This document shows positions 37,730 to 47,021 of a stretch of 64,000 bases of DNA, one piece after another (positions within the stretch are counted from its first letter, which is position 1; each line of letters opens with the position of its first letter). The DNA lies in NCBI GenBank assembly GCA_023957275.1, contig JAMLHF010000007.1, positions 20,348 to 84,347 of the forward strand, in the 5' to 3' direction. Under the pieces are notes generated by a model. That model was not told the DNA's origin. It did not search any database and worked only from the letters and a program-made list of their open reading frames with translations. Source of the DNA: Lentimicrobium sp. (GTDB taxonomy: Bacteria; Bacteroidota; Bacteroidia; Bacteroidales; Lentimicrobiaceae). The translations under genes and the position numbers were made by a program.

Positions 37730-39034
37730 ATGTCAAACATTATTGCAATTGTTGGCCGGCCCAATGTAGGAAAATCGACCTTTTTCAATCGCCTTACCGG
37801 CGAAAGGGCAGCCATCGTTGATCCGACGAGCGGCGTTACCCGCGACCGTCACTATGGAACTTCAGATTGGAACGGCATTGAGTTTTCAGTTATTGATACA
37901 GGGGGCGTGGTTATTGGAAGCGAGGATGTTTTTGAAGATGCCATCCGTAAGCAGGTAGAACTTGCCATGGAAGAAACCGATGTGATCCTTTTTATGGTAG
38001 ATGCCAAAGAAGGCATGTCGCCCCTTGACGAAGATGTGGCTGATCTGATCCGGCGCTCTCCTAAAAAGGTATTTCTGGTTGTCAATAAGGTGGATAACAG
38101 CAACCGCTCGGCGGATGCCATCGAGTTTTACGCCCTGGGATTCGAAAAAATTTATGAAATATCGGCCATCAATGGTTCCGGAACCGGCGAGCTGCTCGAC
38201 GATGTTGTCAGGGAGTTTGAGAATACGGTAAAGGAAGATATTCCCGACCTTCCGAAAATCGCCTTTGTAGGAAGGCCCAACGTCGGCAAATCATCCATGA
38301 TCAACGCGCTGCTGGGCGATGAACGGAATATAGTTACCCCCGTTGCCGGCACCACCCGTGATTCGATTTATACCCGTTACAACAGTTTTGGCTTTGATTT
38401 TCTGCTGGTGGATACGGCCGGGCTCAGGAAAAAAGGGAAAGTAACCGAAAACATCGAGTTCTACTCCGTGATGCGCTCTATCCGCGCCATTGAGAACAGC
38501 GATGTTTGCGTGCTGATGCTTGACGCCACCCAGGGAATTGAAAGTCAGGATATCAATATTTTCAGCCTTATACAGAAAAACCACAAGGGCGTGGTGATTG
38601 TTGTGAATAAATGGGACCTGGTGGAAAAAGAAACCAATACCCACAAGGATTACGAAGAGCTGATCCGAAGCCGGATCGCGCCATTCACCGATGTCCCCAT
38701 TATTTTCACCTCAGTCATTAACAAACAGCGCATCCACAAGACCCTGGAAACCGCCAACAAAGTCAACAAAGCGCGCAGCCAGAACATACCCACCCGCCAG
38801 CTGATGGATATCATGCTGCCGATTGTAACAGAAACCCCGCCACCGGCTGTAAAAGGAAAATTCGTAAAGGTCAAATACATCACGCAACTCAAGCTGGCAT
38901 ACCCTGCATTTGTATTTTTCTGTAATATGCCGCAATATGTAGCGGATCCTTACAAAAGATTTGTGGAAAACCGTATGCGTGAGCAGTTTGACTTCCATGG
39001 CGTCCCCATTGAAATCTTTTACCGGCAAAAATAA
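37730..39034 (+). CDS. der: GTPase Der (EngA), 50S ribosome assembly
   Basis: A 434-aa protein with two tandem G domains: [16 protein letters not shown] with DTGG and NKVD in the first, and [16 protein letters not shown] with DTAG and NKWD in the second, followed by the KH-like C-terminal domain. This two-G-domain layout is unique to Der. It is needed for 50S subunit maturation. The S4-domain gene begins 3-6 bp after its stop, so they are in one operon. Confidence 0.97.
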   Translation: MSNIIAIVGRPNVGKSTFFNRLTGERAAIVDPTSGVTRDRHYGTSDWNGIEFSVIDTGGVVIGSEDVFEDAIRKQVELAMEETDVILFMVDAKEGMSPLDEDVADLIRRSPKKVFLVVNKVDNSNRSADAIEFYALGFEKIYEISAINGSGTGELLDDVVREFENTVKEDIPDLPKIAFVGRPNVGKSSMINALLGDERNIVTPVAGTTRDSIYTRYNSFGFDFLLVDTAGLRKKGKVTENIEFYSVMRSIRAIENSDVCVLMLDATQGIESQDINIFSLIQKNHKGVVIVVNKWDLVEKETNTHKDYEELIRSRIAPFTDVPIIFTSVINKQRIHKTLETANKVNKARSQNIPTRQLMDIMLPIVTETPPPAVKGKFVKVKYITQLKLAYPAFVFFCNMPQYVADPYKRFVENRMREQFDFHGVPIEIFYRQK

Positions 39035-39040
39035 AGCGTG

Positions 39041-39427
39041 ATGGCTGACGATCTGCGAATCGACAAATGGTTGTGGGCCGTACGTATCTATAAGACCCGT
39101 ACCATGGCCGGGGAAGCCTGCCGGGCCGGAAAGGTTAAAATTGACGGGATTTCAGTTAAACCTTCACGGATCATCAAACCGGAAGATATCATCACGGTGA
39201 GCCTTGGTCCGCTTACACGCACGGTGAAGGTTAAAGCACTGATCCACAACCGTGTTTCTGCAAAACTGGTGCCTGAATCGCTCGAAGACCTCACCCCTGC
39301 CGAGGAGTACGAACGCATCAAATTTATGCAGGAACTGAATGCAGAACGCCGCGACCGCGGAACAGGCAGGCCCACTAAAAAAGAAAGGCGACTGATCGAC
39401 AGGTTGAAAGGGCCCGAAAAGCCTTAA
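39041..39427 (+). CDS. S4-domain RNA-binding protein (Hsp15-like)
   Basis: A 128-aa protein. GTG at 39038 and ATG at 39041 are both possible starts; the ATG is preferred. The S4 domain covers RIDKWLWAVRIYKTRTMAGE through ISVKPSRIIKPEDIITV, and the basic tail ends in RPTKKERRLIDRLKG. Hsp15-type proteins bind 50S subunits with stalled nascent chains. It is directly behind der, in keeping with a ribosome-related task. Confidence 0.88.
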   Translation: MADDLRIDKWLWAVRIYKTRTMAGEACRAGKVKIDGISVKPSRIIKPEDIITVSLGPLTRTVKVKALIHNRVSAKLVPESLEDLTPAEEYERIKFMQELNAERRDRGTGRPTKKERRLIDRLKGPEKP

Positions 39428-39448
39428 TATCTGCCTTTGGCGCTTCCT

Positions 39449-40636
39449 TTACTCCACCCTCAGCACCAGTCCCTTCAGGTATTCCCCCTCGGGATGAAAA
39501 ATACTTACGGGATGATCGGCAGAATGGCCGAGATGATGAATAATCCTGACATCCCGGCCGGACTCCATGGCTGCAGACATTGCCATAGAAATAAACATCT
39601 CCCGGTTCATCGCCTGCGAACATGAAAATGTAAAGAGGAAGCCGCCCGGCTTAATTTTTTTCATGGCAGCTGCATTGATATAGCGGTAACCCTGAAGCGC
39701 CTTGTGACGATCGGCATGGCGCTTTGCAAATGCCGGGGGATCGAGCACGATAAGGTCAAAATCTTCCGGCATTCCTGTCAGATAAGTTTTGGCATCGTCC
39801 ACCACACTTTCATGCCTTTCAGCCTCCAGTCCGTTCAAACTGAGGTTGGCCTCCAGCGTATTTATCGCTTTGCGCGAACTGTCGAGTGAAGTAACATGAA
39901 CGGCTCCGGCCGCCAACGCGTAGACTGAAAAGCCTCCGGTATAACAAAAGGCATTGAGCACTTTCCTGCCATGGGCAAAACGGCCCAGCATAGCCCTGTT
40001 ATCCCGCTGATCAAGGAAGAAACCGGTTTTCTGGCCGTTTATAAAATCAATCTGAAAGCGGTGGCCATTCTCAAGGATTTCGGCCACACTTTCTTCGCCA
40101 TAAAGAAACCCGTCTCCCTCCGAATATGCACCGGATTTTCCAAGGGCTTCGGCACTTTTGTCGTAGATGGCCTTCAGGCCGGAGCCATACAACCGTTTCA
40201 GCGCTTCCGCCAGATGCATCCTGTTCAGATACATCCCGGTACTATGCGCCTGAAGCACAGCCACCCCGTTGTAATAATCAACAATCAGCCCGGGAAGTCC
40301 GTCGCCTTCACTGAAAACAAGACGGTAAGCATTGCTCTGATGATTGCCGGTGAACCCGGTATCCTTGCGTAACTGATAACAAGCGGACAGTTTCCGGTAC
40401 CAGAAATCATCACCGGGGCGGGTTACGCCAAAGGAAAACAGCTTCACGGCAATGGAGCCGCTGCAGGCATGACCATAACCAAGCGTATTACCCTGATAAT
40501 CGCACACTTCGACCATATCCCCGTCAACAGGTTTGCCTTCCGCCCTTGAAATGGCTCCCGAAAACACCCATGGATGAAACCTGCGCACGGCTTCATCGCG
40601 GCCTTTGCTGAGAATGATCTTCGCTGCAATTTCCAT
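39449..40636 (-). CDS. Class I SAM-dependent rRNA methyltransferase (RlmI-like)
   Basis: A 395-aa protein with an N-terminal PUA-like domain (IILSKGRDEAVRRFHPWVFS) and a Rossmann methyltransferase domain (KVLNAFCYTGGFSVYALAAG, VLDPPAFAK, FSCSQAM). The layout and length match the RlmI family, which methylates C5 of a cytosine in 23S rRNA. The catalytic Cys of the FSCSQ motif is present. It is transcribed from a predicted promoter box at 40653-40660, divergent from the PfkB kinase gene. Confidence 0.88.
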   Translation of the reverse strand: MEIAAKIILSKGRDEAVRRFHPWVFSGAISRAEGKPVDGDMVEVCDYQGNTLGYGHACSGSIAVKLFSFGVTRPGDDFWYRKLSACYQLRKDTGFTGNHQSNAYRLVFSEGDGLPGLIVDYYNGVAVLQAHSTGMYLNRMHLAEALKRLYGSGLKAIYDKSAEALGKSGAYSEGDGFLYGEESVAEILENGHRFQIDFINGQKTGFFLDQRDNRAMLGRFAHGRKVLNAFCYTGGFSVYALAAGAVHVTSLDSSRKAINTLEANLSLNGLEAERHESVVDDAKTYLTGMPEDFDLIVLDPPAFAKRHADRHKALQGYRYINAAAMKKIKPGGFLFTFSCSQAMNREMFISMAMSAAMESGRDVRIIHHLGHSADHPVSIFHPEGEYLKGLVLRVE

Positions 40637-40652
40637 ATCGTATGATTTTTGG

Positions 40653-40660
40653 CAAATTTA
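40653..40660 (-). promoter_or_regulatory. -7 box (TAAATTTG on minus strand) of RlmI-like gene
   Basis: Plus-strand CAAATTTA is the reverse complement of TAAATTTG, 17 bp from the start codon. This would give a very short leader. A partner CAAA lies at 40673-40676, closer than the usual spacing. Confidence 0.5.
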
Positions 40661-40681
40661 CAGCTTAAAGATCAAATGACG

Positions 40682-40689
40682 TAAATTTG
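40682..40689 (+). promoter_or_regulatory. -7 box (TAAATTTG) of PfkB kinase gene
   Basis: Exact TAnnTTTG match with TTTA 21 bp upstream. Together with the minus-strand box it makes a compact divergent promoter between two genes only 98 bp apart. Confidence 0.55.
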
Positions 40690-40734
40690 TAGAGCAGCCC
40701 TTCCCAGGACAGCAACTTACAAACAAGCCAGTCC

Positions 40735-41628
40735 ATGCAGAAAATTTTTATCGCCGGAGGCGTTTCCATCGACAGCATCATATATCTCCCCGAATTCCCG
40801 GCTCCAAGGCCGCAAACCATTCACCATTGCAGATTTGCCGAGACTGTTGGCTCCACAGGAAGCGGGAAAGCCCTTAACCTCTGCAGACTTGGGTTTGATG
40901 TAACATTGCATGCCATGATCGGGGATGACAGCTATGGTGAAAAGGCCCGGAAGCTGCTCACCCATCCTGACCTCACTTTTCTTTACGATATTGATGTTTC
41001 CGGCACAGAACGACACACGAACATCATGAACGCCGCAGGAGAACGCATCTCGGTTTTTACAAATAATGTGAGCGAAAATCCCGGCATTGACTATTCACAG
41101 TTCAATCGCCTGATAAAGGAATCAGACCATGTGGTGATTAACCTGGGCAGTTACACGAAAAAACTGCTTCCGGTTGCAAAAACTGAAGGAAAACCGGTCT
41201 GGACAGATCTGCATGACTATGACGGCCGGAATCCCTGGTACGATGATTTTGTGAATTCGGGCGATTACATTGTCTTAAGTTCCGATAATATGCCCGATTA
41301 CCGCCGCTTTATGCAAAAAATGATTGCTACCGGTAAAAAAATGGTGGTAACGACACATGGCCGGAACGGATCTACCGGATTGACGAAAAATAATGAGTGG
41401 ATTGAAGTCAGGGCCGTTGACTTATACAAAATGGCCGACAGCAACGGGGCCGGAGATGCCTACTTCAGCGGATTGCTCTATGGATTTTCGAAAGGATATG
41501 GCATCAGAAAATGCATGGAAATGGGTAGTATAGCCGGCGCCATGTGTGTTGGTTCAGATCTGTTACATCGCCCCGATTTATCGCCCGGAATGCTTGAAAA
41601 ACATCATCAAAGCTACTTTGGTAGCTAA
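40735..41628 (+). CDS. PfkB-family carbohydrate kinase
   Basis: A 297-aa protein with the N-terminal substrate-binding start (FIAGGVSIDSIIYLPEFPAP), a PfkB-type segment GSTGSGKALNLCRLGFDVTL and the C-terminal signature DSNGAGDAYFSGLLYGFSKG, whose Asp is the catalytic base. It phosphorylates a sugar or related molecule with ATP in the cytosol; the exact substrate cannot be read. The GH31 gene follows after 100 bp on the same strand, so release of a sugar outside and its phosphorylation inside may be linked, as inference. Confidence 0.85.
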   Translation: MQKIFIAGGVSIDSIIYLPEFPAPRPQTIHHCRFAETVGSTGSGKALNLCRLGFDVTLHAMIGDDSYGEKARKLLTHPDLTFLYDIDVSGTERHTNIMNAAGERISVFTNNVSENPGIDYSQFNRLIKESDHVVINLGSYTKKLLPVAKTEGKPVWTDLHDYDGRNPWYDDFVNSGDYIVLSSDNMPDYRRFMQKMIATGKKMVVTTHGRNGSTGLTKNNEWIEVRAVDLYKMADSNGAGDAYFSGLLYGFSKGYGIRKCMEMGSIAGAMCVGSDLLHRPDLSPGMLEKHHQSYFGS

Positions 41629-41728
41629 ACGGTCTTAAAAACCAGGGGTCGAAATTCCATCTTAAAGGCAATCTGCCTGAATTTTTATAAATTTACCTGA
41701 TTTATCACTGCCTGAAATATTCAGAAAA

Positions 41729-44155
41729 ATGAAATTATTCTTCCGGATTACCTGTTTGCCTCTTTTCCTGATAATGATGCTGTTTCCCAATGAGCAATTG
41801 CAGGCTCAGGCATCTTCACGGCAATTCAAAGAAATCAGGATTGTTGAAGAAAAGATAGAAATAAAGGTGAATGACGGGATATATCTGATCGCGCCCTTAA
41901 ACGATTGCATTTTTCACACCACCTTTTATCCTGAAGGAAAGACCCTGAAAGACTTTTCATATGCCTCCGGCCTGAAGCCCAAGAAGGTAGAATTTACCCT
42001 GACCGAAGCCGGCAACAATCTGAGCATTGTCTCAAAAGGCATTCAGGTGAAAATAACAAAATCACCGTTTTCGATCTCTTATTATTTCAATGACCGCCTG
42101 CTGATCACTGAGAACAAAGGTTATATAGCCACTGATTCAACGTATTTGATAAACCTGGGGATCGAAAAAGATGAAATTCTTTATGGAGGTGGTGCACGGG
42201 TGTTGGGCATGAACCGCCGTGGAAACCGGCTAAAGCTATACAACAGGGCTCATTATGGTTATGAAACGCGGTCGGAACTTATGAATTATACCCTGCCCCT
42301 GTTTATTTCTTCAAAACAATATGCCGTGCTGTTCGATAATGCAGGTACAGGATTTCTGGACCTTGACAGCGGACAGACCAATGACGTAATTTACGAAGCT
42401 GCTTCGGGCACACCAAACTATTATGTAGTTGCCGGAACTGACTGGTATAACCTGATAGAGCAATATACCCTGCTCACCGGCCGTCAGCCTTTGCCGCCCC
42501 GCTGGGCGTTCGGAAATTTCAGCAGCCGTTTTGGATATCATTCACAGGCGGAAACCGAAGCCACCGTCAGGAAGTTTTTCAAAGAAGGGATTCCGCTCGA
42601 TGCCGTAATCATTGATATTTACTGGTTCGGGAAAGACATTCAGGGCCATATGGGCAATCTTGACTGGTACCGCGACAGTTTCCCCAACCCTGAGCGGATG
42701 ATGAAGCAGTTCAGCAAAAAAGGCGTAAAAACCATTCTGGTTACAGAGCCATTTATACTGACCACTTCCAGGCGCTGGCAGGAAGCTGTGGACAACCAGG
42801 TACTCGGCACTGACTCCGGAGGGAAGCCCTACACCTACGATTTCTATTTCGGCAATACCGGACTGATTGATATTTTCAAACCGGAAGCCCGGGAGTGGTT
42901 CTGGAATATTTACAAAGGCCTGACTCAACAAGGCGTCGGAGGCTGGTGGGGCGACCTTGGGGAACCGGAGGTTCATCCCGCCGGTTTGCAGCATGTGAAC
43001 GGCACGGCCGATGAAGTCCACAATGCTTATGGTCATGAGTGGGCCGGACTGATTTTTGAAGGTTACCGCCGCGATTTCCCCGACACCCGCCCGTTTATCC
43101 TTATGCGCGCCGGTTATGCCGGCTCTCAGCGTTACGGTATGATTCCCTGGACGGGTGACGTGAACCGTACCTGGGGAGGCCTGATACCCCAGCCTGAGAT
43201 TTCGCTGCAAATGGGTATGCAGGGGCTGGCATATATGCATTCCGACCTCGGCGGATTTGCCGGTGGCGACACCATCGACAATGAACTATACACCCGCTGG
43301 CTGCAATATGGGGTATTTCAGCCAATATACCGGCCCCATGCACAGGAACATATCCCGGCTGAACCCGTTTTTCAGAAGGAAACCACCAAAGCCAGGGCAA
43401 AAAAAGCCATCGAACTCAGGTATAAACTCCTGCCATATATCTATAACATGGCTTTCGAGAACAACCAGACAGGGAAACCACTGATGATCCCCCTCTTCTT
43501 TAATGAACCCGGGAACAACCAGCTTCTTACATACGATTCCGCCTATATGTGGGGAGACGCATTCCTTGTTTCGCCGGTAAAAAGTCCCGGAATCAGCCAA
43601 CAGCGGATCTACCTGCCGGCCGGCTCCTCCTGGACCGATTTCTATTCGGGAGAGGTTCATCAGGGAGGAAAATACATTTATGCCGCGCTGAATCCTGAAA
43701 ACATTCCGGTTTATGTAAAAGGTGGATCCTTTATACCCATGATGCCTGAAGCTAAGTCAACTGCGGATTATTCCCTCAACCGGTTCGAATTGCATTATTT
43801 TGCCGATACCACCTTAAAAACAAGCCGGTACAGCCTTTATAACGACGACGGTAAGACCCCCTACGCCTATGAGAAAGGCAGCTACGAAATCGCGGAGTTT
43901 ACCGCCGCCGAAAGCGACCTCTCCCTGAAAATCAGCTACAGCAAAACCAGGGCTGGAGGAACTTTTGAAAAATCAAGCCATGATATTATGCTGATCGTTC
44001 ACAATATCAAGGAGAAACCGGCAGGTATCAGGATCAACGATTCATACCTGTCTCCCTCGAAGTGGGATTGGGATGGGAACACCGGAAAACTCAGCATTGA
44101 AACAGGGAATCAGGGGAAAACCATGCTGATTGAAATTATCCGCCGGCTCTACTGA
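41729..44155 (+). CDS. GH31-family glycosidase (alpha-glucosidase/xylosidase type)
   Basis: An 808-aa protein with a signal peptide ending LQAQA. The GH31 barrel is marked by DAVIIDIYWFGKDIQG, WWGDLGEPEVHPAG with Asp409 as likely nucleophile, and IPWTGDVNRTWGGL with Asp477 as likely acid/base. An N-terminal galactose-mutarotase-like domain and a C-terminal DUF5110-type domain (SRYSLYNDDGKTPYAYEKGS) complete the usual architecture. It should hydrolyse alpha-linked glucosides or xylosides in the periplasm or outside. It could also be a transglycosylase or lyase of the same family; the substrate is not fixed by motifs. Confidence 0.9.
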   Translation: MKLFFRITCLPLFLIMMLFPNEQLQAQASSRQFKEIRIVEEKIEIKVNDGIYLIAPLNDCIFHTTFYPEGKTLKDFSYASGLKPKKVEFTLTEAGNNLSIVSKGIQVKITKSPFSISYYFNDRLLITENKGYIATDSTYLINLGIEKDEILYGGGARVLGMNRRGNRLKLYNRAHYGYETRSELMNYTLPLFISSKQYAVLFDNAGTGFLDLDSGQTNDVIYEAASGTPNYYVVAGTDWYNLIEQYTLLTGRQPLPPRWAFGNFSSRFGYHSQAETEATVRKFFKEGIPLDAVIIDIYWFGKDIQGHMGNLDWYRDSFPNPERMMKQFSKKGVKTILVTEPFILTTSRRWQEAVDNQVLGTDSGGKPYTYDFYFGNTGLIDIFKPEAREWFWNIYKGLTQQGVGGWWGDLGEPEVHPAGLQHVNGTADEVHNAYGHEWAGLIFEGYRRDFPDTRPFILMRAGYAGSQRYGMIPWTGDVNRTWGGLIPQPEISLQMGMQGLAYMHSDLGGFAGGDTIDNELYTRWLQYGVFQPIYRPHAQEHIPAEPVFQKETTKARAKKAIELRYKLLPYIYNMAFENNQTGKPLMIPLFFNEPGNNQLLTYDSAYMWGDAFLVSPVKSPGISQQRIYLPAGSSWTDFYSGEVHQGGKYIYAALNPENIPVYVKGGSFIPMMPEAKSTADYSLNRFELHYFADTTLKTSRYSLYNDDGKTPYAYEKGSYEIAEFTAAESDLSLKISYSKTRAGGTFEKSSHDIMLIVHNIKEKPAGIRINDSYLSPSKWDWDGNTGKLSIETGNQGKTMLIEIIRRLY

Positions 44156-44256
44156 GATTTACAGGGTTGCCGACCGGATGGCATGACCCTTAAGCACAAT
44201 GATTTAACGAACGCATTCGCATTGAATAAGGTTTTATTCACAATGAATATTTAACA

Positions 44257-44264
44257 TACCTTTG
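44257..44264 (+). promoter_or_regulatory. -7 box (TACCTTTG) of coiled-coil lipoprotein gene
   Basis: Exact TAnnTTTG match, 28 bp before the start codon at 44293, with a TTTTA stretch about 20 bp upstream. Confidence 0.6.
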
Positions 44265-44292
44265 TATTATCAATTAAAAATCCTTAGCAAAC

Positions 44293-45150
44293 ATGAAAAA
44301 GCTGATTCTGATTGCATTGCTGGTGCCCGTGTTGTTTGGCTGCAACAACAGGAAAAAGGAATATGATGCCCTGAGGGTGCGCTACGACAGCCTGCTCTCC
44401 ATAGGATTCACCAAGGATACCGCCATTCTCGGTTACCTGGAATCCTTCAATGCCATCCAGGCTAATCTCGATTCAATCAAGACGGCGGAGATGATCATCA
44501 CGCAGACCGCCACCACCGAAGGGGAAGTGCAGCCTGAAGTGAAAGAGCAGATCAACCGCGACATCAATATGATCTACGAGATGCTGCAGCAGAACAAAAA
44601 AACCATTGCTGACCTTCGCTCGAAACTGAAAAAATCAAATGCGCAGGTTTCGTCCCTCGAAGAAATGATTAACCGGATGACCAGGCAAATGGAAGAAAAA
44701 GATGTGGAAATCGGACAACTCAGGGATAAGCTTGAACAGATGAACATCAAGATTGAGATACTGAGTTCAAACATTGAAACACTGACCGCTGAAGGCGAAG
44801 CCAAATCGCAGGTAATCGACGAGCAGACAGAGGCTTTGAATACAGCGTATTATGTGATCGGCACAAAGAAGGAATTGCGTGATCAGAACATTATTACCAT
44901 GGAAGGTGGTTTTGCCGGAATCGGAAGAAATAAAAAGATGAAAGAAGATTTCAGCCAGGATTATTTCACCCGTGTGGATATCACACAACTAAGAGCAATC
45001 CCGGTATTGCGCAAAAAAGCAGACATCATCACAACCCACCCTGCACAATCGTACAAAATTTACGGCGAGAAAACTGTCGACAGCATCGTGATTACAAATC
45101 CGAAAGCTTTCTGGTCTGCATCAAAGTACCTGGTAATCATAACGGATTAA
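44293..45150 (+). CDS. Coiled-coil lipoprotein of unknown function
   Basis: A 285-aa lipoprotein (lipobox LFGC, Cys17) with a long charged coiled coil (about residues 85-185, for example KKTIADLRSKLKKSNAQVSS and QMEEKDVEIGQLRDKLEQM) and a C-terminal part with GGFAGIGRNKKMKEDF and PAQSYKIYGEKTVDSI. Similar Bacteroidota lipoproteins are sometimes named Cbp1-family collagen-binding adhesin; I recall the pattern but cannot confirm it here. It has its own promoter and a terminator that extends into the end of the convergent gene. Confidence 0.8.
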   Translation: MKKLILIALLVPVLFGCNNRKKEYDALRVRYDSLLSIGFTKDTAILGYLESFNAIQANLDSIKTAEMIITQTATTEGEVQPEVKEQINRDINMIYEMLQQNKKTIADLRSKLKKSNAQVSSLEEMINRMTRQMEEKDVEIGQLRDKLEQMNIKIEILSSNIETLTAEGEAKSQVIDEQTEALNTAYYVIGTKKELRDQNIITMEGGFAGIGRNKKMKEDFSQDYFTRVDITQLRAIPVLRKKADIITTHPAQSYKIYGEKTVDSIVITNPKAFWSASKYLVIITD

Positions 45151-45175
45151 ACCTTTTACTTTAAGACAACTTATT

Positions 45176-46060
45176 TCAGGGCCGGGCAGATTCCCCGGCC
45201 TTTGCTTTTATACTTTTCAGGCTGATCCATGCGCCTGCTGCTGAAAGCACGGCTGTAAGGGGGATAAAGTAGATCGCCGGCCGGGTATCCACCCCTGTTA
45301 ACCCCATGCCGACAATCTTGGCGGTGAGCGCTGTCATCATCAAAGTAAGGAACACCAGGTATACCGGAGCCCAGAGGAATCCGGCGGGCTGACGCCTGAC
45401 AAACAGCAGCCCGGTCACAAACGAAGCAGGCAATAAAACGGCCAGATCAAAACCCTGAACGATCATGGTGGTATAATGGTCAAGTCCGGCCGGATAAAGG
45501 CTGCCATCAAGCAGCGGAGGCACGATGACACCCAGCCACATCAGGCCTACCATAACGGCATTGGCCATCAGAAACCAGCCGGCAAAAGCGGGCCTTTTAT
45601 CTCCATACCAACCGGCATAGTCACTCTTCATCAGCCGCTGCATCTGAAGGTAAAATGCAAAGAAACTGCACGTTACCAGCACCACGTAAAGCAGGAAGAA
45701 CTGATTGTACATGCCCATGGCCAGGTAAAAGAAATATGTTACCATAAAATATCCTGTCAAACCAGTCTGCAGAATGAGTAACCATAAGTCTTTCTTTTTC
45801 ACGGTTAACCAGAGCAATATCAGCAAAAGAGGAACTCCTGTAAAAAGCGTGACAAAATCCTGTGCCACGCCCTGAATTGCGACATCTGCCGACATATGAT
45901 GATACAAACCACTTCCGGATATGGTAATCTGCTCACCACGAATGGTTGTATAATTATACGGGCCATTGCCTTTGTCAATTAAAATCCCTCCGGCCGAAGC
46001 AACGGCGGCCAGCAGGGCGGTTGCCAGCAAAAGAATGGTAATGGTTTTCGGGGATTTCAT
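45176..46060 (-). CDS. Polytopic membrane protein of unknown function
   Basis: A 294-aa protein with about eight hydrophobic segments, an N-terminal segment that may be a signal or first helix (TITILLLATALLAAVASAGG), and a roughly 60-residue non-membrane loop after it. No family motif was recognised. Its last codons coincide with the hairpin of the convergent lipoprotein terminator. It starts 54 bp downstream of the end of the flavodoxin-like gene, so the two may be cotranscribed. Confidence 0.75.
   Translation of the reverse strand: MKSPKTITILLLATALLAAVASAGGILIDKGNGPYNYTTIRGEQITISGSGLYHHMSADVAIQGVAQDFVTLFTGVPLLLILLWLTVKKKDLWLLILQTGLTGYFMVTYFFYLAMGMYNQFFLLYVVLVTCSFFAFYLQMQRLMKSDYAGWYGDKRPAFAGWFLMANAVMVGLMWLGVIVPPLLDGSLYPAGLDHYTTMIVQGFDLAVLLPASFVTGLLFVRRQPAGFLWAPVYLVFLTLMMTALTAKIVGMGLTGVDTRPAIYFIPLTAVLSAAGAWISLKSIKAKAGESARP
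45180..45209 (+). terminator. Rho-independent terminator of coiled-coil lipoprotein gene, inside convergent gene end
   Basis: Perfect stem GGCCGGG / CCCGGCC with a 7-base loop (45180-45200) and TTTGCTTTT following. It overlaps the last codons of the membrane protein gene on the other strand. Confidence 0.85.
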
Positions 46061-46114
46061 TTCTGTATAATCAAATTGTGGTCAATGGATTGTTCTTTGT
46101 AACACACTGAAATT

Positions 46115-46591
46115 TCAGTCCGCCATTTCACTGAGCAACTCCTGCACCTTTTCCCCGTCGATTTTTGAAACCGAACCTTCAACCCCCGAGACCTTCCTGA
46201 CAATGAGTTTCTCAAAAAAATTCATACGGTCAAAGTTGAATTCACCACCCGTTATTTTACAACTTTTCGCATGACTTCTCAGCACTTCGGGATAAGCCCG
46301 GTTAAACTGATCCTGCGCCTGTTGTTCATCCATACAACTCAGAAACAATCCAAGGGGTTTTTCGAGAAGGACATCCTGGTTTTTATTGCAGAATTCCTTC
46401 ACCTTATTCTGAACGTTCCCCGCATGGATGGAGCCTCCGATGATCACCCGGTCGTAGGCGCCAAGATCTATGTTTGTATTCGTTTTCAGATTGAAAAGGG
46501 CACAGTTCCCGGCGCCCAGCGCCTGCTGAATCATACCGGCAACCTTTTCGGTTGTTCCGTGGTGCGAACGGTAAACGACTGCTGTTTTCAT
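46115..46591 (-). CDS. Flavodoxin-domain protein (HemG-like)
   Basis: A 158-aa protein with the FMN phosphate loop SHHGTTEKVA at the N-terminus, DRVIIGGSIHAGN and LFLSCMDEQQAQDQ. This pattern fits the flavodoxin_5 family, which includes menaquinone-dependent protoporphyrinogen oxidase HemG. The function as protoporphyrinogen oxidase is possible but not proven, because related proteins serve other redox roles. Confidence 0.8.
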   Translation of the reverse strand: MKTAVVYRSHHGTTEKVAGMIQQALGAGNCALFNLKTNTNIDLGAYDRVIIGGSIHAGNVQNKVKEFCNKNQDVLLEKPLGLFLSCMDEQQAQDQFNRAYPEVLRSHAKSCKITGGEFNFDRMNFFEKLIVRKVSGVEGSVSKIDGEKVQELLSEMAD

Positions 46592-47021
46592 AGGTGTAGT
46601 ATTATGGTGTATATCAGATATTCAGTTCAATTTTTAACCGCTAACCTCCCAATGATTCCTGGTTAACCTTCTTGTCTTTAAACACTAACGTTTTTATAAT
46701 TCCCCGACAATAAAGGTTCCGGCATTCAAATTAATGAACTCCGGTTCTGCGGAACACTCATCACAATTTTTCAGCAAATTAAAGATGAATTCCCTGTTTT
46801 GAAAAAGGTAAATCCGTTGGAAGGTAAAGAATTATAAGTGAAACGTAAATAACAGGGGTTAAACCGGCTTTATGCAGCTAAAAGCAGGAGTTCATCCCGC
46901 CGCGTTGACAATTAACCGCAAACTGTGAGGCCGGAAAGCCTTTCCGGTAAAAACCCGGTCCTCCTTTTTAATCCTTCTCTTTCAGAACCAGGCCTGAATC
47001 AGCAGCTTTTCAATCCGGCAA
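46592..47021. other. Intergenic region with orphan hairpin (430 bp)
   Basis: Lies between two minus-strand genes. The only clear structure is a GC-rich hairpin at 46928-46960 followed by CTTTTTAAT on the plus strand, where no plus-strand gene exists. No ORF supported and no exact TAnnTTTG found on the plus strand. Confidence 0.5.
46928..46971 (+). terminator. Orphan terminator-like hairpin on plus strand
   Basis: GAGGCCGG pairs with CCGGTCCTC (one bulge), and an inner CCGGAAAG/CTTTCCGG palindrome lies at 46931-46947. A T run (CTTTTTAAT) follows. It would end a plus-strand transcript although none is annotated. Confidence 0.4.
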
